Positions 46,098-54,499 of a stretch of 64,000 nt of DNA are shown here, one piece after another. The stretch lies in NCBI RefSeq assembly GCF_002233675.1, contig NZ_NMUQ01000001.1, positions 795,519 through 859,518 on the forward strand, in the 5' to 3' direction. This stretch comes from Paenibacillus herberti. Lineage in GTDB: Bacteria > Bacillota > Bacilli > Paenibacillales > Paenibacillaceae. How positions within the stretch are numbered: position 1 is the first letter of the stretch; the number at the start of each line of letters is the position of its first letter. Under the pieces are notes generated by a model. That model was not told the DNA's origin. It saw only the letters and a program-made list of their open reading frames with translations, and did no database searches. A program made the translations under genes and the position numbers.

Positions 46098-47892
46098 ACC
46101 GTCCACGCTATTTCGTTTCAAAAACTACCGACTGAGCTCCAAGTTGATCCTTGTTTATGTCCTGCTTAGCGTTATTCCAATGTCGCTGCTCGGTTTATTC
46201 TCTTACTGGCAATACGAAAAGTCGATCGAAGAGCAGATAGGCGAATATATGCCGCGCTTTTTAATGCAAGCTAACGCCAATATTACCAAACATATGGAGG
46301 ACTTTGCTGAGCTGGATACGTTGATGTTCAACTCGGACAACATGTTGGCGATATTGAGGCGCGACTCTTATCAAAGCAGATCGAAGTTGAATCAAGATCA
46401 ATATGACGTCAATAATTATTTGGCGCGAACCTATTTGAACACGGGAAATCCGGATATTTTGGGTGTGTTTTTGTTCTCTAAAAACCGATTTTTTTACAGT
46501 GCGAGATCCAAATTTGCCGGGTTGGGTGCGGATGATGCCTTGATTCCTTACGGGCAGGATCTTAATTTGACAGGCAAGGCCAAAATCATTCTTCCAAGTC
46601 AGATTAACCTCGTGTTTGAAAATAACGAGCCCTATGTGCTGATTATGAAACAGATGAATGATGTGGATAATCGCAAAAGCCTGGCCACGATGCTGATTGC
46701 GGTGAAGCTATCCTTTATCAATAATGTCCTGCGCGATTTCGAACAGAATAATACGGCGGATCTTTGGCTGATGAACCGCGAGGGTGAAATCATTTTTCAT
46801 ACGGATGAAGAGAAGATTGGAGATTTTGATACTGAAATTAATCGTTATCCCATTCTGAACGGCAGTTTTCGAAAGGGATCTGGAAATAAAGCGGTTATTG
46901 TCAGCTTAAGCGAATCCCTCGATTTTAATTGGGTGCTGGCTCACAGCATTCCACTCAAAAATTTAACCGAGCGTACGGATTTGGTTAGAAACGTAACCAT
47001 TTTTGTATTTATTTGCTTTGTTTTAATGACCTCAGTTCTTTTTATTTTTTTCGCTATGAAAGTAACACGGCCGATCAAAAAGCTCTCCCGTTTGATGAAA
47101 GAGGTGGAGATGGGCAGATTTCAGGTGGATCTTCAGATTAACAGCAGCGATGAGGTCGGCACGCTTGCACGAAGCTTTAATTCGATGGTTGCGACGATTC
47201 ACGAGCTGATCGAAACGAACTTTGATATTAAAATCCGGCAGAAGGAAGCCGAATTGTACGCCCTGCAATCCCAGATTAATCCTCATTTCATGTACAACAC
47301 GCTGGAGACGATCAATATGGCCGTTGAGGAAGGCAGATCGGAAATGGTTGTCGAAATGGTTACTTTGCTTGGCAGAATGCTGCGTTTCTCAGTGAGCAAC
47401 AAGAACAAATATGTACCGATCGCTGATGAGGTGCAGCATATTAGCAATTTTTTGACCATTCAAAAATATCGTTTTACAGATCGACTGTTGTTTGAAATCG
47501 ATAAAAAAACGGATATAGACTCGTATTTTACACCCAAATTTATTTTGCAGCCGGTTATTGAGAATGCCATCAAATACGGTCTGGAAACGCGCAAAGTGCT
47601 TGATATTAAGTTAAGCATCAGCCGGGAATTTGGCGCGCATTCAGGAGAAGAGGACATCGTGTTTCGGATTCGGGATAATGGGCCGGGTATTGAACAGGAG
47701 CGGCTGGAGGAGATTGAGAGAATGCTTAGATCGGAAACATTGGTCGGCAAAGATTCGGGGTTTGGTCTAGGTAATGTTAATGCACGAATAGTGATTATGT
47801 TGGGCGAGGAATACGGTTTGCAGCTACATAGCATTCATGGCAAAGGAACAGAGGTAATGATCCGTATTCCTGTGATCAACAAGGAGGAATGA
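46087..47892 (+). CDS. YesM-type sensor histidine kinase
   Basis: 601 aa membrane kinase. First helix ~17-37, an outside sensor domain of about 250 residues, second helix ~302-324, HAMP (VTRPIKKLSRLMKEVE...), then the His_kinase domain with QSQINPHFMYNTLETI (phosphorylated His) and the ATPase domain with ENAIKYGLE, DNGPGI and GFGLGNVNARI. Start ATG 46087 overlaps the binding-protein gene; its ribosome site is weak (GTGGA), consistent with coupling. AAGGAGG at its end serves the response regulator. Confidence 0.92.
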   Translation: MIFKPSTLFRFKNYRLSSKLILVYVLLSVIPMSLLGLFSYWQYEKSIEEQIGEYMPRFLMQANANITKHMEDFAELDTLMFNSDNMLAILRRDSYQSRSKLNQDQYDVNNYLARTYLNTGNPDILGVFLFSKNRFFYSARSKFAGLGADDALIPYGQDLNLTGKAKIILPSQINLVFENNEPYVLIMKQMNDVDNRKSLATMLIAVKLSFINNVLRDFEQNNTADLWLMNREGEIIFHTDEEKIGDFDTEINRYPILNGSFRKGSGNKAVIVSLSESLDFNWVLAHSIPLKNLTERTDLVRNVTIFVFICFVLMTSVLFIFFAMKVTRPIKKLSRLMKEVEMGRFQVDLQINSSDEVGTLARSFNSMVATIHELIETNFDIKIRQKEAELYALQSQINPHFMYNTLETINMAVEEGRSEMVVEMVTLLGRMLRFSVSNKNKYVPIADEVQHISNFLTIQKYRFTDRLLFEIDKKTDIDSYFTPKFILQPVIENAIKYGLETRKVLDIKLSISREFGAHSGEEDIVFRIRDNGPGIEQERLEEIERMLRSETLVGKDSGFGLGNVNARIVIMLGEEYGLQLHSIHGKGTEVMIRIPVINKEE

Positions 47893-47894
47893 GC

Positions 47895-49532
47895 TTGCAA
47901 ACGATTCGAACCTTAATTGTGGATGATGAAGAAATGATTCGGAATGGCATTGCCAGACTCGTTCATTCTTGCGGGGAGGAATGGGAGATCGTTGCGACGC
48001 TGTCTGATGGGCAAGAAGCGATGGACTACTTGATTCAGTCACTTGGAGCCGTTGATTTGCTGATTACGGATGTCAAAATGCCTGTGATGGACGGATTGAC
48101 CTTAATTAGTGAGGGGAGGCGGCATTATTCGTTTTTCCCACTCGTAATCAGCGGTTATGATGAGTTTCAATATATTCAGTCCGCACTTCGTGAAGGGGCG
48201 GTTGATTATTTTTTGAAGCCTATCGACCGGGAGCAGTTCAGAGATCGAATGGCGGAAATTAAAGTGAAAATCCAAAGCGGGCGAGTTCAACATATGAAGT
48301 GGACCGAGTTGGAGCGCAAATCAGAAAGGCTGAAAACGACAGAGCAAATTCAACTGTTAAGTTATGTCACTTCGGCCGGACTCGATAGTTCCCGTTTGGG
48401 CTATTGGGTAGATGGGTTTCCGAAAGGCTGTTATGCCCTTCTTTATATTAGCCTCGACGCTTTGCCAGTCAAAACAAGAAGTTACACGACCAAAGATTGG
48501 GAAGCTTACGCTTATGTTTTAGAAAATATAATTAAAGAAGTTGTTGAAAAACGGGGATCCGATACAGAACACATCGGATGGTGCTGGAGAGGGGACGAGT
48601 TGAATTTTTGGGTACTGCTGTGCGCCCTCGAAAATGGCAGGGAGAACTTGGAGGGGACGGTGAACGAGTTTTCCGATCATATTAGGTCGGCTGTTCGGTC
48701 TTATACGCCGTTTACAGTGTCCGTATCTTACGGAGGCCAGATCGAGGATCTGTACATGCTGCCTGAAGCGAAGGATGGGGCGTTATCATTGATGTACAAC
48801 CGTCTGCTGTATGGCGGCAACCAGTTGTTTAACCGTGAAGGAATTCAGCGGCAGGCTGACACCTCCTTGGATCCAATCGATCCAGGGCTTATGGCAATTG
48901 TGCAACGAATGAAGCAATCGATAGAGCAGTTGAACGAAACGACGGCTGTTCAGCTTACGAAGGAGTTTTTCGGGAGGCTGGAGCAAATGAATTCGCCGAT
49001 TGCCATTCAACGAGCGTTAATGAATGCCTTTATTCTCATTCACTCGGTCGGTGTTGAGATGAAGGTAAACACGGTTGGAATCGATACGTTGGAAAACCGT
49101 ATTTTAACGATTAAACGAGCTATTAATCTCAATGAGCTGAGATCAGAGCTGGATAAACAGATCGCTCAGCTTATTCATCAAATCAGGCAAATTCGTCAAA
49201 GCGGAAGCATGAAGCCGATTGAGCAAGCCAAAACATGGATCATCGCTAACTTTCAACATGATTTGACTATCAAACTTATCGCGGAGCAGGTTCATATGAA
49301 TCCTTCTTATTTTTGCCGGCATTTTAAAACGCAAACAGGCGAAACGATTCTGGATTACATCACAGGTCTTCGTATGGCCAAAGCCAAAGAGCTGCTTATG
49401 AATCCGCAATTAAAGCTCTACGACATTAGTGCTCAGGTCGGTTATCAGGACGTGAAATATTTCAGTAAATTATTCAAGCAATGGGTCGGTGATACGCCAT
49501 CCAAGTATCGGGAATTTAAGCTTTCGAAGTAA
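47895..49532 (+). CDS. YesN-type response regulator, AraC-family output
   Basis: 545 aa. Receiver domain (~1-120) with VDDEE and phosphorylatable Asp in LLITDVKMPVMDG; LKPID holds the conserved Lys. A ~300-residue middle region follows. The C-terminal two helix-turn-helix AraC domain has LTIKLIAEQVHMNPSYFCR and DISAQVGYQDVKYFSKLFK. TTG 47895 is 7 nt after AAGGAGG; the ATG at 47889 is only one base away from that site, so TTG is preferred. Probable target: the rhamnose-type ABC genes downstream. Confidence 0.92.
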   Translation: MQTIRTLIVDDEEMIRNGIARLVHSCGEEWEIVATLSDGQEAMDYLIQSLGAVDLLITDVKMPVMDGLTLISEGRRHYSFFPLVISGYDEFQYIQSALREGAVDYFLKPIDREQFRDRMAEIKVKIQSGRVQHMKWTELERKSERLKTTEQIQLLSYVTSAGLDSSRLGYWVDGFPKGCYALLYISLDALPVKTRSYTTKDWEAYAYVLENIIKEVVEKRGSDTEHIGWCWRGDELNFWVLLCALENGRENLEGTVNEFSDHIRSAVRSYTPFTVSVSYGGQIEDLYMLPEAKDGALSLMYNRLLYGGNQLFNREGIQRQADTSLDPIDPGLMAIVQRMKQSIEQLNETTAVQLTKEFFGRLEQMNSPIAIQRALMNAFILIHSVGVEMKVNTVGIDTLENRILTIKRAINLNELRSELDKQIAQLIHQIRQIRQSGSMKPIEQAKTWIIANFQHDLTIKLIAEQVHMNPSYFCRHFKTQTGETILDYITGLRMAKAKELLMNPQLKLYDISAQVGYQDVKYFSKLFKQWVGDTPSKYREFKLSK

Positions 49533-49563
49533 GTACATATAGATGCAAACACGATGAATAAGT

Positions 49564-49712
49564 GCCCGCTGCGCCAAAGGTCGGCCCTCCGATCGCTGTT
49601 GACCTCAGATTTCTTTGAATTAACCGCTATAGCGGTTAATTCAAAGAAATCTGAGGTCAAAGGCGAACGCTTTCGCTTCTCCGGGCTCGACCTTTGGCTC
49701 CGCTCTTTTTTC
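49564..49712. repeat. Dispersed hairpin element, copy A
   Basis: ~150-bp element with outer arms GCCCGCTGCGCCAAAGG and (complement) CCTTTGGCTCCGCTC, and inside it a perfect 62-bp palindrome at 49599-49660 (31-bp arms, no loop). Copy A is inverted relative to copies B (52801) and C (63271). It lies 32 bp after the response-regulator stop and ends in a T run, so it could also act as a terminator. Confidence 0.92.
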
Positions 49713-49730
49713 ATTTTTCATAAAGGATCC

Positions 49731-49762
49731 AAAAAGAAAACCGCCCTATTGAAAAGGCGGTT
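49731..49762 (-). terminator. Terminator of the Nudix gene
   Basis: The minus-strand stem AACCGCC/GGCGGTT is followed by TTCTTTTT. Confidence 0.6.
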
Positions 49763-49822
49763 AACATTGAGCTATCGCTACTCGTTAGGTTAACGCGGTT
49801 TAACGGAAAAACTTACTGAGCT

Positions 49823-50248
49823 TTAGCAATCCTTAAGCGGGATGGAAAACTCAACATAAAAAGGATGATGTTCTTCATTCAAGCAAAGCTCAATTCTTTC
49901 CTTGAAGTTCCCCCAGCTTACCATCTCTAATGCTGTATCGATTGGAAAATACCCTACTTCTAAAGACTCTGGGGTAGTGGTTAATTCTCCTCCGACTGGT
50001 TTGCCTAAAAATAGAGTGTTACAGATACTACTACCTACATTTTGAAAAACACCACAAAATTTTGTCACTTCTATTTCAATACCGCTCTCTTCCTTTGTTT
50101 CCCTTATCGCTGCATCCTTCAATGATTCACCTTCTTCGACTTGTCCTCCTGGCATTTCCCATCCTCGTTTAGGTCCTTTTATCAATAAGATTTCGTTACG
50201 CTCATTAACTACTATTGTTGCCGCAGAAACGATATGTTTTGGAGCCAC
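49823..50248 (-). CDS. Nudix hydrolase
   Basis: 141 aa. The Nudix box is complete: GGQVEEGESLKDAAIRETKE then ESGIEI, with the catalytic Glu residues. The preceding LLIKGPKRGWEMPGG is typical. Family members hydrolyse nucleoside diphosphates linked to another group; the exact substrate is not predictable. Start is GTG 50248, 7 nt after GGGAGGA. Codon use is AT-rich compared with the flanking 30 kb, suggesting later acquisition. Confidence 0.85.
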   Translation of the reverse strand: MAPKHIVSAATIVVNERNEILLIKGPKRGWEMPGGQVEEGESLKDAAIRETKEESGIEIEVTKFCGVFQNVGSSICNTLFLGKPVGGELTTTPESLEVGYFPIDTALEMVSWGNFKERIELCLNEEHHPFYVEFSIPLKDC

Positions 50249-50390
50249 TTCATCGTCCTCCCGTCTTAAGTGATAAGCTGTTTAGATTGGACTACAGCAA
50301 ACTTCGATGTGCAGGATTTTTTTGCTAATTTAGCGGAAGAATCAATTCAAAGTTGTTAGAATAAGTATAATAAGTAGCGGAGGGTTGTCT

Positions 50391-51005
50391 ATGACTAAAT
50401 TATTACTAACTTCTAATAGTTTCTAAACAGAGAATATTAAGAACCAGTTTTTAAAGCTAATTGACAGAGAAAGCAGTCAGTTGAATGTTACTATTATTAC
50501 GACAGCCTCTCCAAAAAAAGAGGGCAATAAGTTTGTACAAAAGGCAAAAAAAGATTTTAATGAAATGGGATTCCAAAACGTTGATTTCACGGATTTAGAG
50601 TTCGAAAACCCAGGACGGCTTACACAGAAAAATATAATATACATCAGTGGCGGGAACCCGTTTAATTTGTTATATCATACGAAGAAAAGTGGTGCAGATG
50701 AAATTCTAAAGAATTTAGCATCACAGAATGTAATCATTGTTGGAGTAAGTGCAGGTGCAATCTTACTTGGACCGCATATTAAAGTTGTTCGGTTTTTTAC
50801 TCCGCAAATGAATACTCTCGGTATAGAAGATTTGTCTGCATTAAATTTAACAGACAAACTTATTTTTCCTCATTACGATAGAGAAGATTTATTTAAAGAT
50901 GATAAAAGTAAGACAATAGAAGATAGAATAAAAGAGTTCGAATACCTTGAAAAATGTGAAATTACGAGATTGAATGATGACCACTCGGTTTCAGTAATAA
51001 AATAA
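50391..51005 (+). pseudogene. Peptidase E (S51) gene broken by an early stop codon
   Basis: ATG 50391, with GGAGGG upstream, reads MTKLLLTSNSF and then hits TAA (50424-50426). Reading on in the same frame gives TENIKNQFLKLIDRESSQLN and the whole remaining S51 domain: IYISGGNPFNLL and the nucleophile motif GVSAGAILLG. Intact relatives have Ser where TAA stands, so a TCA to TAA change would explain it. A shortened 174-aa protein from TTG 50481 is possible, but that start has no good ribosome site and lacks the first beta strand. AT-rich codon use. Confidence 0.75.
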
Positions 51006-51071
51006 GCCTCCTTTTCCGAAGGCGGTTTTCATTTGGACAAAATTAACAGTAAGTTTTAACATCGTCGAAGC

Positions 51072-51099
51072 AAAAAAACCACCCTACTGAAAGGGTGAT
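51072..51099 (-). terminator. Terminator of the 51104 gene
   Basis: Minus strand ATCACCCT/AGGGTGGT stem followed by seven T, just past the stop codon. Confidence 0.8.
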
Positions 51100-51103
51100 T
51101 AGC

Positions 51104-51541
51104 TCAATCTCTAAAAAATGTTTCATCATTAATTTGCATTAGTTTATCCGTCGCCTCTTTACTTGCAGGATTAGTTACCAGCATCATAAATATATCTCTT
51201 AATTCATCTGCTCGAGATAAAACTTTTTCTTTAGATCTATCATTATTTAAAGCAACATATAGGTTATACAAACTAATATCCAAGTTATCATTCTGATCCT
51301 CATAAGAAGTTATTTCAGAAATAGAGGCCACAGTAGAAACACGTGATAATATAGATCGATAAGCATAATCATTCATTTTTACGTTAAAACTGTCACGAGT
51401 AAAGCTAAGTTCAGCCTTAAATTTTGCATCAATTGAGTTTTGTAAGTTTTGTGCCTTCGTATTTGCTTCAACATACTTGTAACTCAAAATTATTAAGCCG
51501 ATAATAAGAATGGAGATAAAGAAAAAAGCCCATTTTTTCAA
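51104..51541 (-). CDS. Membrane-anchored protein of unknown function
   Basis: 145 aa, not recognised. One N-terminal helix (WAFFFISILIIGLIILSYK) and an outside, mostly helical and charged domain. TTG 51541 has AAGGGG nine nt upstream. AT-rich, in keeping with the surrounding stretch. Its own terminator follows. No partner gene is evident. Confidence 0.65.
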   Translation of the reverse strand: MKKWAFFFISILIIGLIILSYKYVEANTKAQNLQNSIDAKFKAELSFTRDSFNVKMNDYAYRSILSRVSTVASISEITSYEDQNDNLDISLYNLYVALNNDRSKEKVLSRADELRDIFMMLVTNPASKEATDKLMQINDETFFRD

Positions 51542-51584
51542 CCTGCAATACCCCTTTATATCTTCATAGTATTAATAACTCAAT

Positions 51585-51725
51585 TCATGTAGCCCTAATA
51601 AAAACGTCCCAATACCAATTCCACAGTGAATACATCTCGCCAGCCACCATGGCAGAATTTTTTAAAACATATCCAATTGCCAATAAAGAAATTAGCCAAC
51701 AAGTTATTGCAAAGAACCAGTCCAA
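51585..51725 (-). pseudogene. Probable membrane-protein C-terminal remnant
   Basis: Minus strand reads MDWFFAITCWLISLLAIGYV from a TTG and continues to WNWYWDVFIRAT (46 aa), with one clear helix. The frame stays open upstream of the TTG into a hairpin, without an ATG or ribosome site. It looks like the tail of a lost membrane gene; a genuine small protein cannot be excluded. Confidence 0.3.
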
Positions 51726-51744
51726 TTCATTTTTCTTGAAGACA

Positions 51745-51777
51745 AAGAGCAGTTCAACAACGAACTGCTCTTTTTTT
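51745..51777. terminator. Hairpin terminator
   Basis: The 11-bp stem AAGAGCAGTTC/GAACTGCTCTT is followed by TTTTT. Confidence 0.75.
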
Positions 51778-51947
51778 GAAAATTATTTAGATTTTGTACG
51801 GCTTATCCTTATTCATTTTCTACTTTAGCATCTGGGTCCTCACTCTAATACAGGTAAATTAGTCCATTAAACTTCCAGTTAGCTTACTGGCCGATTCCAG
51901 TCTAATACTTAATGTTCTTCTAACAGCTGGAGCCCAGAAGAGCGGCT

Positions 51948-51985
51948 ATTAGCGAGGACTTGGGTTCGATTCCAACTATGTCCCC
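51948..51985 (+). ncRNA. tmRNA (ssrA) 3'-end-like remnant
   Basis: GGACTTGGGTTCGATTCC (51956-51973) resembles the GGAC plus T-arm end of tmRNA; the T stem TTGGG/CCAA(C) lacks one C, and the 3' end reads TCCCCA without the CCA-ended acceptor of a working gene. A strong hairpin follows at 51986. No 5' half is nearby. Best read as the scar of an integration at ssrA. Confidence 0.4.
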
Positions 51986-52029
51986 AAATGCAAAAAAACA
52001 TGCTGGATGTGGCGTGCTTTTTTGCATTT
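51986..52029. terminator. Strong hairpin after the tmRNA-like remnant
   Basis: AAATGCAAAAAAACATGC pairs with GCGTGCTTTTTTGCATTT (two mismatches or wobbles), loop 8 nt. It can end transcription on either strand. Confidence 0.75.
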
Positions 52030-52062
52030 GATAGTGAGTTGAATGAGTTCAAACAAATATCA

Positions 52063-52515
52063 CTATAGGGAACTTTGATCGCGTAGATGAGTCGCCAGAT
52101 TGTCGAGTGTTCCGGACCAGCCGTCGTACACGTACTTATCGCCGGGGTGACCGGCGAATCCGCGCAGGTGGAAGTTCATTTCGGTGCGGTCGGCTTGTGC
52201 GGTGAGGGTTAGGGTCACGACAGGGGAGTTCTCGATGGGATCATCGGGGTAACCCCAGGTGAAGACGAGCCGCTCGAGGGGTACGACTTCGAGGAACACA
52301 CCTCCGGTGAGAAACTCCTGGCCGGTCTCGTTATTGATCATTGTGTAACGGTAGCGTCCGCCTTCGTGGACGTCGAAGAATATGGACTCCAGGGGTGTTG
52401 AAGGCAACCAGCCGGCGAGTTCTTTTTCCTCCGTCCAGGCGCGCCACACGAGTTCGGGGCGTCCATTCAGGGTGCGGGTGATGGTGAACTCCGGTGCGGA
52501 TGAGTGCATGTTCAT
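52063..52515 (-). CDS. SRPBCC (AHSA1-like) domain protein
   Basis: 150 aa. Bet v1-like ligand-binding fold: FTITRTLNGRPELVWRAWTE near the start, GGRYRYTMIN, ERLVFTWGYP and the C-terminal helix YDGWSGTLDNLATHL. AAAGGAGG just before ATG 52515 decides the start. It is GC-rich with codon use unlike the AT-rich genes beside it. Such genes usually follow an ArsR-family regulator; here only a 20-residue tail of the upstream gene remains. Ligand unknown. Confidence 0.85.
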   Translation of the reverse strand: MNMHSSAPEFTITRTLNGRPELVWRAWTEEKELAGWLPSTPLESIFFDVHEGGRYRYTMINNETGQEFLTGGVFLEVVPLERLVFTWGYPDDPIENSPVVTLTLTAQADRTEMNFHLRGFAGHPGDKYVYDGWSGTLDNLATHLRDQSSL

Positions 52516-52574
52516 TGTTCCTCCTTTGTAGTCATGGTCTTGAAGTGTTCTTCCAGTGCGTCGAAGTGCTGGTT
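52512..52574 (-). pseudogene. Tail of a severed upstream gene (possibly ArsR)
   Basis: Minus strand reads NQHFDALEEHFKTMTTKEEQ and a TGA overlapping the ATG of the SRPBCC gene (ATGA), the arrangement of a coupled operon. A TAG precedes it. The usual partner of SRPBCC genes is an ArsR regulator, but 20 residues cannot prove that. Confidence 0.3.
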
Positions 52575-52970
52575 CTAATCTAATATCCATTATTCCCCCT
52601 ATAAAATGAAAATCCTTCCTATCAGTCTCCGTGTGCATTGATGATTTTAAGGCTGTATATATTTATGTTTGTCGACAAGATTTACAGCGATATCGTTAAG
52701 AGCTGCTGAATAAAGCGAATAAACACCCCCCATATGTAACGAATGTCTCCTACTTCGAGCCCTTCAATTTCGGTAAGGTAGCTTTAGAAGGCTGGTGAAG
52801 CAAGAAGCGGAGCTAAAGGTCGAGCCCGGAGAAGCGTCAGCGTTCGCCTTTGAAGTCGGATTTCCACCTCTATGAAAGGGTAAGTTCAAGGAAATCTTAG
52901 TTCAAGAGCGATCGGAGGGCCGACCTTTGGCGCAGCGGACGCTTTTCACCACAAGGAGGGTGATTCGGCA
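52575..52970. other. Leader region of the rhamnose-type ABC operon
   Basis: 396 bp without a gene. It contains copy B of the dispersed hairpin element (52801-52950). No convincing sigma-A promoter or cre site was seen; the only SD is AAGGAGGGTG just after copy B. Confidence 0.5.
52801..52950. repeat. Dispersed hairpin element, copy B
   Basis: Shares with copy A (reverse complement) the blocks GGTCGAGCCCGGAGAAGCG, GCGTTCGCCTTTGA and GCGATCGGAGGGCCGACC. The central palindrome has decayed. It ends 20 bp before the ABC ATPase start codon. Confidence 0.9.
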
Positions 52971-54485
52971 ATGGCCGAATACATGTTAGAGCTGAAAGGC
53001 ATTACCAAAACGTTCCCAGGCGTCAAGGCGCTGGACAATGTCTATTTCAAGCTGAAGCCAGGCGAGATTCATGCACTGATGGGCGAAAACGGAGCCGGGA
53101 AATCGACATTTATAAAAGTAATAACAGGTGTTCATCCCGCCGATGAAGGTGAGCTCTATTTCAACGGACAACGGGTTGATATAAAAAATCCTACGGATGC
53201 GAAGCGAATGGGGATAGCAGCGATTTATCAGCATGTTACTTGTTATCCCGATCTAAGCGTCACGGAAAACATCTTTATGGGACATGAAAAAATTCAAAAA
53301 CGTACAAAACGAATTCTTTGGAACGATATGCATACGGCTGCTGAAGGGCTGCTGAAGGAGCTTGGAGCGGGGTTCAGCCCCAAAACGCTCATGGGCTCGC
53401 TAAGCGTGGCCCAGCAACAAATCGTTGAAATTGCGAAAGCGCTTTCTGTCGATGCGAAAATAATCATCATGGACGAACCGACCGCGGCTCTCACCAAGCG
53501 GGAAAGCGAGGATTTATATCGGATTGCCGAAGGTCTTCGAGACAAGGGCGCCGCTATTATTTTCATCTCCCATCGTTTTGAGGATATGTATCGCTTAGCA
53601 AGTCGGGTGACGGTGTTCCGGGATTCCAGATATATCGGCACATGGAATGTGGATGAAATTACGAACAATGACTTGATTATTGCCATGGTAGGCCGCGAAA
53701 TTACGCAACTGTTCCCGAAAAAGGAGGCGCAGATCGGGGAAGAGCTGCTTCGTGTTGAAGGTCTTGGAAGAACGGGATACTTCGCTGATGTTTCTTTTAC
53801 GCTGCGCAGAGGAGAAATCTTAGGACTGACAGGGCTCGTCGGGGCAGGCCGCACCGAGGTATGTCAAAGTCTCTTCGGAATTGAACGATCGGATAAAGGA
53901 AAGGTGTTTCTAAACGGTCAGGAAGTGAACATCCGCAAACCGGATGACGCGATGCGTAAAGGAATGGGCTATTTGCCGGAGGATAGGCAGAAGCAAGGGC
54001 TCGTCCTGCAATGGAGCATCGGCAGGAATATAACGTTATCTTCCTTAAAGAAGGTATCGGGCAAGGGAGTTCTCAACCTAGAGAAGGAAGCAAACCTAGC
54101 AAAGAGCTTGGCGGAGAAAATGAATGTGAAGGCAAAAAGCATATTCGATCTGGCGGGCTCCTTGTCGGGCGGCAACCAGCAAAAGGTCGTGTTTGCTAAA
54201 CTTCTTACGACTGATGTGGAAGTGATCATTTTGGATGAACCGACCAAAGGGGTGGATGTGGGCGCCAAGTCCGCCATTTATGAAATCATTAGCGACCTGG
54301 CTTGCCAAGGGTATGGCATTTTAATGGTATCTTCTGAGATGCCGGAGATCATCGGAATGTGTGATCGTGTAGCGGTAATGAGAGAGGGCAGAATTACCGC
54401 TTTGCTCGAGCGCCATTCCATAACACAGGAAGCGATTCTTCAAGCAGCGATGGCTGATGAGAGGCCTCTCCAACAACAATATTAA
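52971..54485 (+). CDS. Rhamnose-type sugar ABC transporter ATPase
   Basis: 504 aa, two ATPase halves in one chain as in RbsA/RhaT. First half: GENGAGKSTFIK, SVAQQQIVEIA, IIIMDEPTAALT. Second half: the degenerate Walker A GLVGAGRTEVC, SGGNQQKVVFAK and VIILDEPTKGVDVG. AAGGAGGGTG lies upstream of ATG 52971. First gene of an operon with two permeases, a binding protein and a rhamnosidase, which makes rhamnose the likely substrate. Confidence 0.9.
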   Translation: MAEYMLELKGITKTFPGVKALDNVYFKLKPGEIHALMGENGAGKSTFIKVITGVHPADEGELYFNGQRVDIKNPTDAKRMGIAAIYQHVTCYPDLSVTENIFMGHEKIQKRTKRILWNDMHTAAEGLLKELGAGFSPKTLMGSLSVAQQQIVEIAKALSVDAKIIIMDEPTAALTKRESEDLYRIAEGLRDKGAAIIFISHRFEDMYRLASRVTVFRDSRYIGTWNVDEITNNDLIIAMVGREITQLFPKKEAQIGEELLRVEGLGRTGYFADVSFTLRRGEILGLTGLVGAGRTEVCQSLFGIERSDKGKVFLNGQEVNIRKPDDAMRKGMGYLPEDRQKQGLVLQWSIGRNITLSSLKKVSGKGVLNLEKEANLAKSLAEKMNVKAKSIFDLAGSLSGGNQQKVVFAKLLTTDVEVIILDEPTKGVDVGAKSAIYEIISDLACQGYGILMVSSEMPEIIGMCDRVAVMREGRITALLERHSITQEAILQAAMADERPLQQQY

Positions 54486-54499
54486 AGGTGGGCATGACG

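Larger units (their letters stand above)
51542..52062. other. Gene-poor stretch with remnants
   Basis: 521 bp. It contains a possible membrane-protein remnant, two strong hairpins and a tmRNA-like 3' fragment. No intact gene of normal size. Confidence 0.6.

Noticed and set aside
51940-51985. Complete tRNA gene
   Set aside because: Only a T-arm and a 3' acceptor-like end are present; no D arm or anticodon arm could be folded upstream.
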